A DNA stretch of 15,687 nt, from positions 1 to 15,687 of the forward strand of contig JADKIQ010000014.1 in the NCBI GenBank assembly GCA_016721245.1, read 5' to 3'. The position numbers and the translations under genes were made by a program. This DNA is from Sphingobacteriales bacterium (GTDB lineage Bacteria > Bacteroidota > Bacteroidia > Chitinophagales > JADIYW01). Positions 1 to 7,931 of the stretch are shown here, in pieces. Each line of letters starts with the position of its first letter. The first letter of the stretch is position 1. The notes under the pieces are model-generated. The model made no database searches. It saw nothing but the letters and a program-made list of their open reading frames with translations, and was not told the origin of the DNA.

Positions 1-706
1 TCAGGTCGGCATAATGTATTTCCGATGTATCTGTACATTGAACGTAGGCAATCGTATTTTCATCGCAGAATCTTGCCACCGTATCGATATGCGCATCGGT
101 ATCATCGCCTAAGAGATGACCGCTTTCCAGCCATAACACTTTCTTTAACCCAAACAACTTAATTAATTTATCTTCAATTTGTTGTCTATTAAAGTGAGGG
201 TTTCTATTGGGCGACAACAGACAGTTTGTTGTGGTCAGCAAAGTGCCTTTCCCATCGCTCTCAATGCTTCCGCCTTCCAACACCAAATCCGGAACAAGCA
301 GACTTTTTGCGTTATAAATTCCTTTGTCCCAAAGTCCCTTGGTAATCAAATTGTCTTTGTCCGCGGCAAATTTCAATCCCCAGCCATTGAACATAAAATC
401 ATAAATCAGGAATTCATTTCCCTGTTCTACCGTGATAGCGCCATGGTCGCGTGCCCAGGTATCGTTTAGCGGAAGTTCTGTAATCTGAATATTAGATAAG
501 TCAACTTCTGACAAATAAAATCTTAATTCTGTTTCATCATCACAGACAATCAATAAAGGCTGATAGGATGAAATAACTTTAATTATATTGATATAACAAG
601 GCACCACATCTTCCCAGTAATCTATCCAATCAGACTGTCTACTGGGGAAAGCAATCTGAATCGCATCTTGTGGTTCCCATTCTGCGGGTAAACGTAATGT
701 TGTCAT
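1..706 (-). CDS. aguA: Agmatine deiminase / peptidyl-arginine deiminase family (partial, C-terminus outside window)
   Basis: The minus frame is open from an ATG at 706 to the window edge, giving 235 residues of a family that usually has about 340-370. Agmatine deiminases hydrolyse agmatine to N-carbamoylputrescine and ammonia in the cytoplasm, on the arginine-decarboxylase route to putrescine. Visible family motifs are PAEWEPQDAIQIAFP near the N-terminus, NDTWARDHG at residues 81-89, LEGGSIESDG around 143-152, and GDDTDAHID at 200-208, where H206 is the expected catalytic histidine. The catalytic cysteine lies near the C-terminus and is outside the window. A TATTTTTG box at 711-718 ends 4 nt before the ATG, so the mRNA may be almost leaderless. 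The gene is divergent from the hydrolase at 781. The family is clear; agmatine as substrate, rather than peptidyl-arginine, is inferred from the motif style. Confidence 0.9.
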   Translation of the reverse strand, partial: MTTLRLPAEWEPQDAIQIAFPSRQSDWIDYWEDVVPCYINIIKVISSYQPLLIVCDDETELRFYLSEVDLSNIQITELPLNDTWARDHGAITVEQGNEFLIYDFMFNGWGLKFAADKDNLITKGLWDKGIYNAKSLLVPDLVLEGGSIESDGKGTLLTTTNCLLSPNRNPHFNRQQIEDKLIKLFGLKKVLWLESGHLLGDDTDAHIDTVARFCDENTIAYVQCTDTSEIHYADL

Positions 707-710
707 GGCA

Positions 711-718
711 CAAAAATA
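711..718 (-). promoter_or_regulatory. Bacteroidota -7 promoter box of the agmatine deiminase gene
   Basis: TATTTTTG on the minus strand matches the Bacteroidota -7 consensus TAnnTTTG exactly. No TTG is seen at the usual -33 distance. Only four bases (TGCC) separate the box from the ATG at 706, which would put the transcription start at or next to the start codon. Confidence 0.4.
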
Positions 719-780
719 CAAAAAAGGTATAAGTAATCTTTAGAGACAGAAATATTAATCAGAATCATTAATTTAGCCAC

Positions 781-1452
781 ATGCAAAAGCGTTTATTTTT
801 ACTGCCCGGATTTGGTGAAGACACTTTCTGTTTTAATGAACTGATTCCATTTATCAACAACCACAAATATGAGATTATCCATGTGGATTACCGACCGGTA
901 TTGGATAAATTCACGTTTCCATTCATTACGGTGCAGCAGTTTTCACGGCAGCTGATAAAAATATACGGTATTCAAAAAGAAGATAAACTGCTCGGACATT
1001 CCATGGGTGGTTATTTCTCTTTTCAAATACGGGAATTAATCGGAACGGAAATTTGCATGATAGGTTCCTTCAATGATCCTAAAAAAGTGATTCATATGTT
1101 GCCGCAATTTCCGAGAATAACACTTCTTGCAGCATTAACCGGTTTAGTAAAAACAAACTTTTTAAAAAGCTTTTTGTTAAGTAAAATAAAGGATGAACGT
1201 GTTAAAGAGGTTCAGTCGAAAATCATGGATAATTTTGACAATTTTACGGATAATGAACTGGCACTGATGATAGAAATGAATTATCAGAAAAAAATCACTT
1301 CCGTACTTCCGAATCCATTAAGAATACACGACAAAGCAGATAAAATTGTAGCACCGCCGGATGAAGTCTATTTTCAGGTAAAAGGTGGACATTTTTGTTT
1401 AAATTTGTATCCGCAGGAAACGTATGCATACATGAAAGATTTCTTAGACTAA
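781..1452 (+). CDS. Alpha/beta hydrolase
   Basis: A 223-residue cytoplasmic alpha/beta-hydrolase-fold protein. It starts with LFLLPGFGED, the strand and oxyanion-hole region. The nucleophile elbow is GHSMGG with S74. The probable acid is D187 in HDKADKIVAPP and the catalytic histidine is H204 in GGHF, so the triad is complete. Such enzymes cleave esters, thioesters or amides; the substrate cannot be read from sequence. The ATG at 781 is preceded by TAATTTAG (769-776), a near match to the -7 box, and by no Shine-Dalgarno sequence. The stop lies 4 nt before the desaturase start, so the two are almost certainly co-transcribed, which suggests a role in acyl-lipid metabolism. Confidence 0.88.
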   Translation: MQKRLFLLPGFGEDTFCFNELIPFINNHKYEIIHVDYRPVLDKFTFPFITVQQFSRQLIKIYGIQKEDKLLGHSMGGYFSFQIRELIGTEICMIGSFNDPKKVIHMLPQFPRITLLAALTGLVKTNFLKSFLLSKIKDERVKEVQSKIMDNFDNFTDNELALMIEMNYQKKITSVLPNPLRIHDKADKIVAPPDEVYFQVKGGHFCLNLYPQETYAYMKDFLD

Positions 1453-1456
1453 CAAA

Positions 1457-2503
1457 ATGGCAACTACCTTTAATAATTTTGAATTTAACGTGAAGCCTGA
1501 AAATCATCAGGTAGTAAAGTATAAGCAAATCATCAATCAATATTTATCGAAAGAAGAAATAAAAAAACTGCATCAAAAATCTGACTGGAAAGGATTTATT
1601 GAAGTTACATCTGTTTGGCTATGGATTTTGTTTTCATTTGCATTGGTTGCCATTGTTCCTTATTTAACTTCAAGTAAAATCATTCTGGCGATTGCCATTA
1701 TTATTGCCTTATTTATAATTGGCGGAAAACAATTAGGCTGTGCTATTATCATGCACGATGCTTCACATTATTCCCTTTTTAAAAGCAAAAAAATAAATGA
1801 TATTGTCGGTAATTTTTTCGGTGCGTATCCTATTTTTAATAATATTGAACAATATCGTCCGTACCATTTTCAACACCATATAGCAACCGGTACTTCGGAT
1901 GATCCGGATATCAACTTAGTGAAAGGTTACCCTGCAAAACTGGCAGGTATGCTTCGCAAGTTGGGTAGAGATTTAATCGGCTTAACCGGCATTAAAGCAG
2001 ATGCCGGCTTACTGGCGATGCATAGCGGATTTATCAAATACAACCTGGGAAATGTGATTGAAAAAATCCCGGTGGATAAAAGACCCTGGCGCGTAATTTT
2101 AAGAAATGCATATTACAATCTGCGAGGACCTGTTTTCTCCAATCTCATTCTCTTTTTAATTTTGCTGGCAGTTGGCAAACCCTGGTTGTATTTGCTGTGG
2201 ATTGGCGCTAATTTAACTACGTTTAATTTCAGTTTACGTATACGTTCCATTGCAGAACACAGTGTAGTAGAAGACACACACGATCCGTATAAGAATACAC
2301 GCACTACCTATGCCAATTTCCTGGAGCGTATTTTGTTTGCTCCTTTGCATGTAAACTATCATCTGGAACATCATTTTCTTCAAAACATGCCTTCTTATAA
2401 TTCGCCTGAAATGCATAAGATGTTGGTTGCCCGTGGATTTTACGAACATGGCTTACTGAAGCACGGCTATTGGGAAATCCTGAAAATGGCTGTCAGAAAA
2501 TAG
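1457..2503 (+). CDS. Membrane fatty acid desaturase
   Basis: A 348-residue integral membrane di-iron desaturase. The three histidine boxes are HDASH at 100-104, HFQHH at 137-141 and HLEHH at 302-306, with an additional conserved IAEHS (H268). Hydrophobic segments at about 52-70, 74-90, 225-238 and 243-256 fit the four-helix topology of the family. Such enzymes put a double bond into acyl chains of lipids, or act on related lipids, in the cytoplasmic membrane using O2 and an electron donor. The start is the ATG 4 nt after the upstream hydrolase stop; no separate promoter is seen. The family is certain; regiospecificity and substrate (acyl-lipid, sphingolipid or carotenoid) are unknown. Confidence 0.92.
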   Translation: MATTFNNFEFNVKPENHQVVKYKQIINQYLSKEEIKKLHQKSDWKGFIEVTSVWLWILFSFALVAIVPYLTSSKIILAIAIIIALFIIGGKQLGCAIIMHDASHYSLFKSKKINDIVGNFFGAYPIFNNIEQYRPYHFQHHIATGTSDDPDINLVKGYPAKLAGMLRKLGRDLIGLTGIKADAGLLAMHSGFIKYNLGNVIEKIPVDKRPWRVILRNAYYNLRGPVFSNLILFLILLAVGKPWLYLLWIGANLTTFNFSLRIRSIAEHSVVEDTHDPYKNTRTTYANFLERILFAPLHVNYHLEHHFLQNMPSYNSPEMHKMLVARGFYEHGLLKHGYWEILKMAVRK

Positions 2504-2543
2504 CTGATTCCACAGCACGTTTATAAAAATCTAACTGAACTTA

Positions 2544-2573
2544 TTGTCTATCAATAATAAATCTGTATTTTAC
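2544..2573 (+). promoter_or_regulatory. Promoter of the MFS transporter gene
   Basis: TTG at 2544-2546, a 19-nt spacer, then TATTTTAC at 2566-2573, resembling the Bacteroidota -33/-7 pair. The expected transcription start is near 2579, about 12 nt before the ATG at 2591. Confidence 0.5.
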
Positions 2574-2590
2574 TACATTATTAGTAAAGT

Positions 2591-3820
2591 ATGAGTGATA
2601 ATAACAAACAGAAAGGACTGACGCTTTTAATTGTAGTGGCAGCATTGGGTTACTTTGTAGATGTCTATGATTTGGTACTGTTCGGCGTTATTCGTGTGCC
2701 AAGTTTAAAAGGCATTGGTATTACATCCGACGCAGATATTGCTTTATATGGTAAAATGCTCTTTAATTACCAAATGTGGGGCATGCTCGCCGGTGGTATT
2801 TTCTGGGGAATTTTAGGAGATAAAAAAGGCAGATTATCTGTCTTGTTTGGTTCTATCTTTTTGTATTCAGTCGCGAATATATTAAATGGTATGATAAGCA
2901 CCGTTGAACAATATAAGATTCTTCGCTTCATCGCCGGGTTTGGATTGGCGGGCGAACTAGGTGCAGGCGTTACGCTGGTAAGTGAAAGTATGAGCAAAGA
3001 AAAGCGCGGGTATGGCACTACTATTATAGCCAGTGTCGGTGTCATAGGTGCAGTTGTGGCCAGCGCATTTGCACACAAATTTGACTGGAGAATCAATTAT
3101 TACATTGGCGGAGGCATGGGTATCATTCTTTTATTTATGCGTATTGGCGTTTCCGAATCCGGTATGTATAAGGAAATAACGGCAAAAGAAAATGTTTCCA
3201 AAGGCAATATTCTGATGCTCTTCAGAGATATGTCTACTTTCTCAAAATATTTTAGTGTGATATTGATAGGAATTCCTATCTGGTACCTCATCAGCACGTT
3301 TGTCTTTTTCTCCAAAGAAATGGGGCAAGCCATGAATATGTCTGAGATACCTGTTCCTGCAAAAGCAATCATGTATAATTACATTGGTTTATGTTTCGGG
3401 GACATTTGCAGCGGTTTACTGAGTCAGTATTTAAAAAGCAGACGAAAAGCCATTTTACTTTTTTTAATCTTATCCATATTTTCCGTTATTTTTTACCTGA
3501 CTATCGGCAAACAGAACATCACTAACTTTTATATCGCCTGTACTATCATTGGATTTACCGCCGGCTACTGGGCTGTCTTTAACATTACAGCTTCAGAACA
3601 ATTTGGTACTAACCTACGGGCAACTGTTACCACTTCGGTTCCAAATTTTGTACGCGGTGCCGTTCCTTTGGTAAATATATTAGCTGATGCTTTAAAAAAC
3701 GGAGGAAATTCCTACATCCATTCTTACCTGTATGTCGGTGCCATTGTGTTTGGATTAGCCTTTGTTGCTTTGTACACACTCAAGGACACTTTTAGTAAAG
3801 ACTTAGACTTTGTTGAATAA
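2591..3820 (+). CDS. MFS transporter, metabolite:proton symporter type
   Basis: A 409-residue polytopic inner-membrane protein with about 12 hydrophobic segments. The major facilitator loop motif is visible as GILGDKKGR at 73-81, followed by RFIAGFGLAGELGAG at about 112-126, a family pattern of the sugar/metabolite:H+ symporter branch. An acidic residue in FVDVYDLVLFG in helix 1 also fits organic-acid or sugar symporters. The substrate is unknown, and the neighbours (lipid enzymes upstream, outer-membrane protein downstream) do not decide it. The start is an ATG with no Shine-Dalgarno sequence, behind its own promoter. The gene appears complete. Confidence 0.88.
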   Translation: MSDNNKQKGLTLLIVVAALGYFVDVYDLVLFGVIRVPSLKGIGITSDADIALYGKMLFNYQMWGMLAGGIFWGILGDKKGRLSVLFGSIFLYSVANILNGMISTVEQYKILRFIAGFGLAGELGAGVTLVSESMSKEKRGYGTTIIASVGVIGAVVASAFAHKFDWRINYYIGGGMGIILLFMRIGVSESGMYKEITAKENVSKGNILMLFRDMSTFSKYFSVILIGIPIWYLISTFVFFSKEMGQAMNMSEIPVPAKAIMYNYIGLCFGDICSGLLSQYLKSRRKAILLFLILSIFSVIFYLTIGKQNITNFYIACTIIGFTAGYWAVFNITASEQFGTNLRATVTTSVPNFVRGAVPLVNILADALKNGGNSYIHSYLYVGAIVFGLAFVALYTLKDTFSKDLDFVE

Positions 3821-3843
3821 ATCATTAATTATTAAATGTTTTT

Positions 3844-3874
3844 TTTGAAATTTAACAAACATTCACTATTTTTA
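3844..3874 (+). promoter_or_regulatory. Promoter of the OmpA-family gene
   Basis: TTTG at 3844-3847, a 19-nt spacer, then TATTTTTA at 3867-3874. This is close to the Bacteroidota consensus TTTG / TAnnTTTG. The predicted start is near 3880, about 10 nt before the ATG at 3891. It is the best promoter in the window and fits an abundant envelope protein. Confidence 0.6.
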
Positions 3875-3890
3875 TCACAAAATATAACAA

Positions 3891-5513
3891 ATGAAAACCA
3901 AATTGAACTATTTATTACTTTCTGTAATGTGTTTTGCTATGGCAACAACAACATTAGCGCAAAAAGTTAAGAAAAATTCCAGCGTTGATGTGGCGTCAAA
4001 TTCTGCCAACGGAACTATGGATGCCAAAACAGCAAAAAAGTATTATAACGTTGATCCGAAAAAATACTTAAAAGACTGGAGTTTAACCATTCACTTTGGA
4101 GCTACAACACCATTCACAGATATTAGAAGTTACGACTGGACACGTCAAACCAAAAAACCAAGCGAACTTCAATGGGGTGCAGGTTTGGGTTTAACAAAAA
4201 TGTTTAATAGTGCATTTGGTTTAAATGTTGACTATACATTAGGAAAATTATTAGGTAGAACAGTAGAACGCGGTGGTTTCGCTGAAGAAAGACAATACTG
4301 GAAACAATTGTTCCCTGAAAGAACAGATGATGATGGTCCTGTTTACTTCAAAACAAGTATTTTCCATCAGGCAACTGTTAATTTTTACATTGACTGGTTA
4401 GGTTTAGGTACTTCTTACAACAAATTTATTAAGTCTCAAATCTCCGGAAAACCAATCAAATCAAGAAAATTTGCCTTCTATACAAAATTAGGTATTGGGT
4501 TGATTCGTACTTCTTCTCAGATTTACAACGTTAAAGATGACAAACCTATTGCAAACAATAACTATCTGAGAGGTTTTACCAACAAGTTTACAGAAGTGGT
4601 TTTCCCTTTAGGTTTCGGTATGAAATTTAAAGTTACTAAAGCATTTGACATAGGCTTAGAAGGTACATTTACATTTACCAACTCTGACAAATTAGATGCA
4701 TTCCAGTTCCAGTCCAGAGTAGATGGCGGAAGAACTGTTAACTCTTTATCTAAAATAAACCGAGATGCTTATGCATATATGAACGTAAACTTCTCTTACA
4801 AATTTGGTCGTATCGGTTCACAAAAAGAACATGTAGAATGGGTAAATCCATTAGCATTTATTATGGCTAACGTACCAAAACCTAAAGAAGTAAACCTGAA
4901 AGATACGGATGGTGACGGTGTATTAGACATCTTAGATAAAGAACCAACTACTGCTGCAGGTTTAGCTGTTGATGCTCATGGAGTAACATTAGACAGTGAT
5001 AAAGATGGCTGCCCAGATTCTAAAGATCCGGAACCATTCTCCTCTCCTGCATTCCCGATTGTTGAATGTAAAAATGTTTTACCTGATGCAGTAACAAAAG
5101 TAGAAACGCCTAAAGGTGTTCCTTATGATGATGAAGCGGTTACTAAGAAAATTCAGAAAGTGGAAGACAATGTTTGGAAACTTACTTCTATCTACTATGA
5201 TGTTAATAAAGCTAATATTACAAAATATTCTTCTGAAGAGTTAAATAAAGTTGGTTTGGTAATGTCAACAAATCCTGACTTAAAAGTAAATGTGAAAGGA
5301 AATACAGACGTTAGAGGTTCCAGCGAATTCAATCAAAAATTATCTGAAAACCGTGTAAACGCGGCTATCAAATATCTGAAAGACCACTATGGTATCTCTG
5401 AAGACAGATTTATCAAATTACCAATGGGTAAATCAGATCCTTTAGTGAAAGATGCAGCGAACGAAAATCAACACCAGTCTAACAGACGTGTTGACTTCTC
5501 TCCTGCAAGATAA
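3891..5513 (+). CDS. OmpA-family outer-membrane protein with TSP3-like calcium repeats
   Basis: A 540-residue protein. Residues 1-24 are a signal peptide ending TTLAQ. Residues about 60-310 alternate polar and aromatic/hydrophobic residues like an outer-membrane beta-barrel. Two acidic thrombospondin-3-type motifs follow: DTDGDGVLDILDKEP (338-352) and DSDKDGCPDSKDPEP (368-382), the usual calcium-binding linker in Bacteroidota OmpA proteins. The C-terminal OmpA domain (about 431-540) has GNTDVRG and LSENRV; D473 and R488 match the residues that hold diaminopimelate of peptidoglycan, although the usual GHTD histidine is asparagine here. The inferred role is a structural link between outer membrane and cell wall. 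It has its own promoter and a strong terminator, so it is probably monocistronic and highly expressed. Confidence 0.92.
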   Translation: MKTKLNYLLLSVMCFAMATTTLAQKVKKNSSVDVASNSANGTMDAKTAKKYYNVDPKKYLKDWSLTIHFGATTPFTDIRSYDWTRQTKKPSELQWGAGLGLTKMFNSAFGLNVDYTLGKLLGRTVERGGFAEERQYWKQLFPERTDDDGPVYFKTSIFHQATVNFYIDWLGLGTSYNKFIKSQISGKPIKSRKFAFYTKLGIGLIRTSSQIYNVKDDKPIANNNYLRGFTNKFTEVVFPLGFGMKFKVTKAFDIGLEGTFTFTNSDKLDAFQFQSRVDGGRTVNSLSKINRDAYAYMNVNFSYKFGRIGSQKEHVEWVNPLAFIMANVPKPKEVNLKDTDGDGVLDILDKEPTTAAGLAVDAHGVTLDSDKDGCPDSKDPEPFSSPAFPIVECKNVLPDAVTKVETPKGVPYDDEAVTKKIQKVEDNVWKLTSIYYDVNKANITKYSSEELNKVGLVMSTNPDLKVNVKGNTDVRGSSEFNQKLSENRVNAAIKYLKDHYGISEDRFIKLPMGKSDPLVKDAANENQHQSNRRVDFSPAR

Positions 5514-5531
5514 TTTCAGCAAACAATTCAT

Positions 5532-5566
5532 AAAAAAACCTGTTAGTTCTCTAACAGGTTTTTTTT
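5532..5566 (+). terminator. Rho-independent terminator after the OmpA-family gene
   Basis: A perfect hairpin: stem CCTGTTAG (5539-5546) with CTAACAGG (5551-5558), loop TTCT, flanked by A7 on the left and T8 on the right, which can extend the pairing to 15 bp. It begins 19 nt after the OmpA stop and ends 17 nt before the next ATG. The A and T flanks would let it act in both directions, but only the plus-strand gene needs it. Confidence 0.9.
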
Positions 5567-5583
5567 ATAAAATCGATTCATAA

Positions 5584-6709
5584 ATGAAAAAAGAAATAAA
5601 ATATAATCCAAAACTCTCCTTTATCAGAGAAGATATAAAGGGTAATTTATGTATCGACGGAGAGTTTGTTTTTGATAAGAAAAAAGACAAACTGCCATTT
5701 GAGAATCTGTTTAAATGGATGACCAGCGGCAATCCGCAGCGTAAAGAAAAAAAGGCAGATACCTTTAAACCGGATGTTATACATTCATCAGCTTTTTTGC
5801 AATCAACAGAAGATAAAATCGTATGGCTGGGCCATTCTTCTTTCTTCATTCGGCTGAACGGTGTCAGCATACTTACCGACCCTGTTTTCTACGATCTGAC
5901 GCCTTTACTTAAGCGAAAGCACCATATACCCTGCCCTGTACATCATTTCATCAATATCGATTACATATTGCTATCACACGGACATCGCGATCATTTAGAT
6001 ACGCCTACTTTAAAGAAATTAGTCAAACAAAATCCGGAAGTGGAAATTTTATGTCCGCTAGGATTTACCAGAATGCTGAAAGCCGTTGGGTTCAAGCATA
6101 TTCATGAAGCAGCCTGGTGGCAGCAATACAATACGGAAAAATTAGACATTACTTTTCTCCCCGCAAAACACTGGAATAGGCGTTTATTGACTGATTACAA
6201 CACCACCCTTTGGGGAAGTTTTGCCATAAAAAGCGACCTCAACTTCTATTTATTTTGCAGGCGATACAGGCTATGCGCATCACTTTAAAGAAATCAATCA
6301 GCATTTCGAAGGGTTTGATATCTGCCTGATGCCCGTGGGTGCCTACAAACCTAAATTCGTAATGGAATGGGCACATACATCTCCGGAAGAAGCCGTTCAG
6401 GGATTCCATGAATTAAATGGAAAGACTTTCATTCCAATGCATTACGGCACCTTTGATTTAAGCGATGAGCCGGCATCTGAGCCTGTAAAAATCCTGAAAG
6501 ATTTGAAGGAAAACAAACAACTGAATGGTCATTTGAAGATTTTGAAAGTAGGTGAAGAACTCTACACAGGATCTCCAACGGCCCCCCCGCACCGGCGGCG
6601 CCCGCACGCCTTCGCGGGAATAAGACAACGCTTGTTCTTCTCCCTCTCTGTTTCTCTGGGATCACTTATGGTTTTTGATTACATAAAACTGCAATTTTGT
6701 CATTTTTAA
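5584..6709 (+). pseudogene. NAPE-PLD-like metallo-beta-lactamase-fold hydrolase, frameshifted, with a foreign 3' tail
   Basis: The frame from ATG 5584 runs to 6288. The continuation is in the next frame from about 6239 to 6565, so one extra base is present, most likely in A5 (6228-6232) or CC (6237-6238). Joined, the protein of about 327 residues has WLGHSSFFIRL, LTDPVF, the metal motif SHGHRDHLD, AKHWNRR, TLWGSF, then FAGDTGY and PMHYGTFDLSDEP, the signature of the N-acyl-phosphatidylethanolamine phospholipase D-like branch. Such enzymes are zinc phosphodiesterases, and many bacterial members have no known substrate. After VGEELY at 6551-6565 the homology-like sequence stops and the frame runs 48 codons through GC-rich, unrelated DNA to a stop at 6707-6709. 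It may be a real pseudogene, or an intact gene with a sequencing indel whose last residues were replaced at the junction. Confidence 0.8.
6579..6618. repeat. GC-rich patch at the left edge of the island
   Basis: 36 of 40 bases are G or C, directly beside AT-rich sequence. It contains the palindrome GGCGCC and a short hairpin CCCGC / GCGGG (6601-6605 with 6614-6618). It starts within about 15 nt of where the hydrolase gene loses its family sequence. It may be a repeat-type element; no second copy of this exact patch is in the window. Confidence 0.35.
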
Positions 6710-6744
6710 ATACACTTTATTTTTTTTTAACCAAAAAACATTGC

Positions 6745-6774
6745 GTGCCGGCACCCCACCATTTAAAAGGGTGC
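6745..6774. repeat. Palindrome and hairpin in the island
   Basis: GTGCCGGCAC (6745-6754) is a perfect 10-nt palindrome. Overlapping it, GCACCC (6751-6756) can pair with GGGTGC (6769-6774) across a 12-nt loop, so two alternative structures are possible. There is no T-run after either, so it is not a terminator. Confidence 0.35.
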
Positions 6775-6832
6775 GAACCATTCCAGCTATTAAAATTGAG
6801 GTGACCCATGATAAAAATCTTTTCAAGGCTGA

Positions 6833-7035
6833 TTTGGCTGTTCATCTCAGTATTGTATCCAAACTGCTGAAAGCATTTGCGATTGCATCGAACAACTCCA
6901 TTCTTTAGACGAAGCTTGGTGGCTACGGCCATTTCAGACGGGCAAGTCCCTATCCGCAGAACCTTTACCTATGGCTATACCGCTACAGAAAGCAGACCTG
7001 GATACTGCGGCCTTTGATTTAATTGGTTTAACGTA
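6833..7035 (+). pseudogene. Unrecognised gene remnant (start missing)
   Basis: This plus frame is open for 67 codons after a stop at 6830-6832 and ends in TAA at 7033-7035. It has no start codon near its beginning. From about 6866 it reads like real protein, with alternating charged and hydrophobic residues: IEQLHSLDEAWWLRPFQ, then PLPMAIPLQKADLDTAAF. Another plus frame just upstream, about 6772-6909, is also protein-like (IKIEVTHDKNLFKADLAVHL), so one broken gene with a frameshift is possible. I do not recognise a family. The opposite strand also has an open frame here, so the coding call is tentative. Confidence 0.25.
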
Positions 7036-7456
7036 AATTTTAATAACACTTTAACGCTTTTATATTTAGTTTTACAATTAAAAGAGTTTGAAGAAATTTT
7101 TGTCATGTTTGGTTATCCGCTGAAAGTTGGAAAGGCGAAATTTGTATTAATGAATATATATATTTGTTCTTTATGTCTTTTATATTTTTACTTTCTTTCT
7201 CCTGTCGGCTTTCTACAAAAAACATCAGTAACTATAACCGCACTAATTGGAAATTCTAAATATGATTTCGCCATTGGTTTACGTTCGAACTTTCGGGGCG
7301 TTCTTTGTTCTAAATAAAGGGGTATTTCTATGCCTAGATAAAGCAGGTTGTTAAATCTTAATACTTGCAGTTAAATCTATCCCTTTCCTATTCACAATTT
7401 TTAGATAAAAAAGAAAACAAGTCCTAATAAAAAGTTAATATTGCTGGATTAGGTTT

Positions 7457-7500
7457 GTTTAAACCGGTAATATTTCTGACCTCCGGAGCCCCGGCCGGCC
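7457..7500. repeat. Cluster of perfect palindromes
   Basis: Within 44 nt there are GTTTAAAC (7457-7464), ACCGGT (7463-7468), CTCCGGAG (7481-7488) and GGCCGGCC (7493-7500), each a perfect inverted repeat. 21 of the 23 bases at 7481-7503 are G or C. The sequence CTCCGGAGCCCC (7481-7492) recurs as CTCCGGGCCCC at 7613-7623. It looks like a repeat-type element (REP-like) rather than coding DNA. Confidence 0.4.
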
Positions 7501-7600
7501 GCCCATAATCAGGTATCTTTACATAGGAAACAGTACATAGATGCGGAACAGATTCAAAACAACAACAATAAAGTCTTTGATCCCCTATTTCAAATCTCAG

Positions 7601-7623
7601 CGCGCCCTGTCCCTCCGGGCCCC
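7601..7623. repeat. Second GC-rich patch, partial direct copy of the 7481 motif
   Basis: CTCCGGGCCCC at 7613-7623 is a one-base-shorter version of CTCCGGAGCCCC at 7481-7492, in the same orientation and about 130 nt away. The patch also holds GCGCGC and GGGCCC palindromes. Its flanks are AT-rich. Confidence 0.35.
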
Positions 7624-7931
7624 TTGAGCTAACTGCTCACGTCAGATATTTACGATAAAAACCTTTTTCTGCCAGCTGCATATACTCACCGAGTCTATCT
7701 CTAATTATACCTATCTATTCTAACGCTGCTTAAGGTAGATAATACCTGTTAATAATTCGTTGTATAAACTAGTAGGATCGGATCCATAACGTTTTGATAC
7801 TGTAAAAAATGGGACGAGACCAAGGATACCATTAATCATATTAGTTACATTGAAAGAACCAATTGTGGATTTTGCATTAACACCACTTCAGACAAATTAC
7901 AGAAACTAAATCTTTCACCAACTAATTATTA

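Noticed and set aside
179..469. Plus-strand 96-codon open frame
   Set aside because: It is the shadow of the agmatine deiminase gene, whose minus frame has clear family motifs and is open across the whole region.
6429..6665. Minus-strand 78-codon open frame rich in Arg, Ala and Gly
   Set aside because: It spans the junction between the hydrolase gene and the GC-rich patch; its odd composition comes from the patch.
7105..7317. A 70-codon plus-strand open frame with a hydrophobic stretch
   Set aside because: It has no recognisable family, no clear promoter, lies in the AT-rich part of a degenerate island and has noise-like composition at its end.
7700..7760. Possible integron attC-like site (CTAACG ... 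CCTGTTA)
   Set aside because: The core sites do not fit RYYYAAC and GTTRRRY, and there is no integrase or cassette array.
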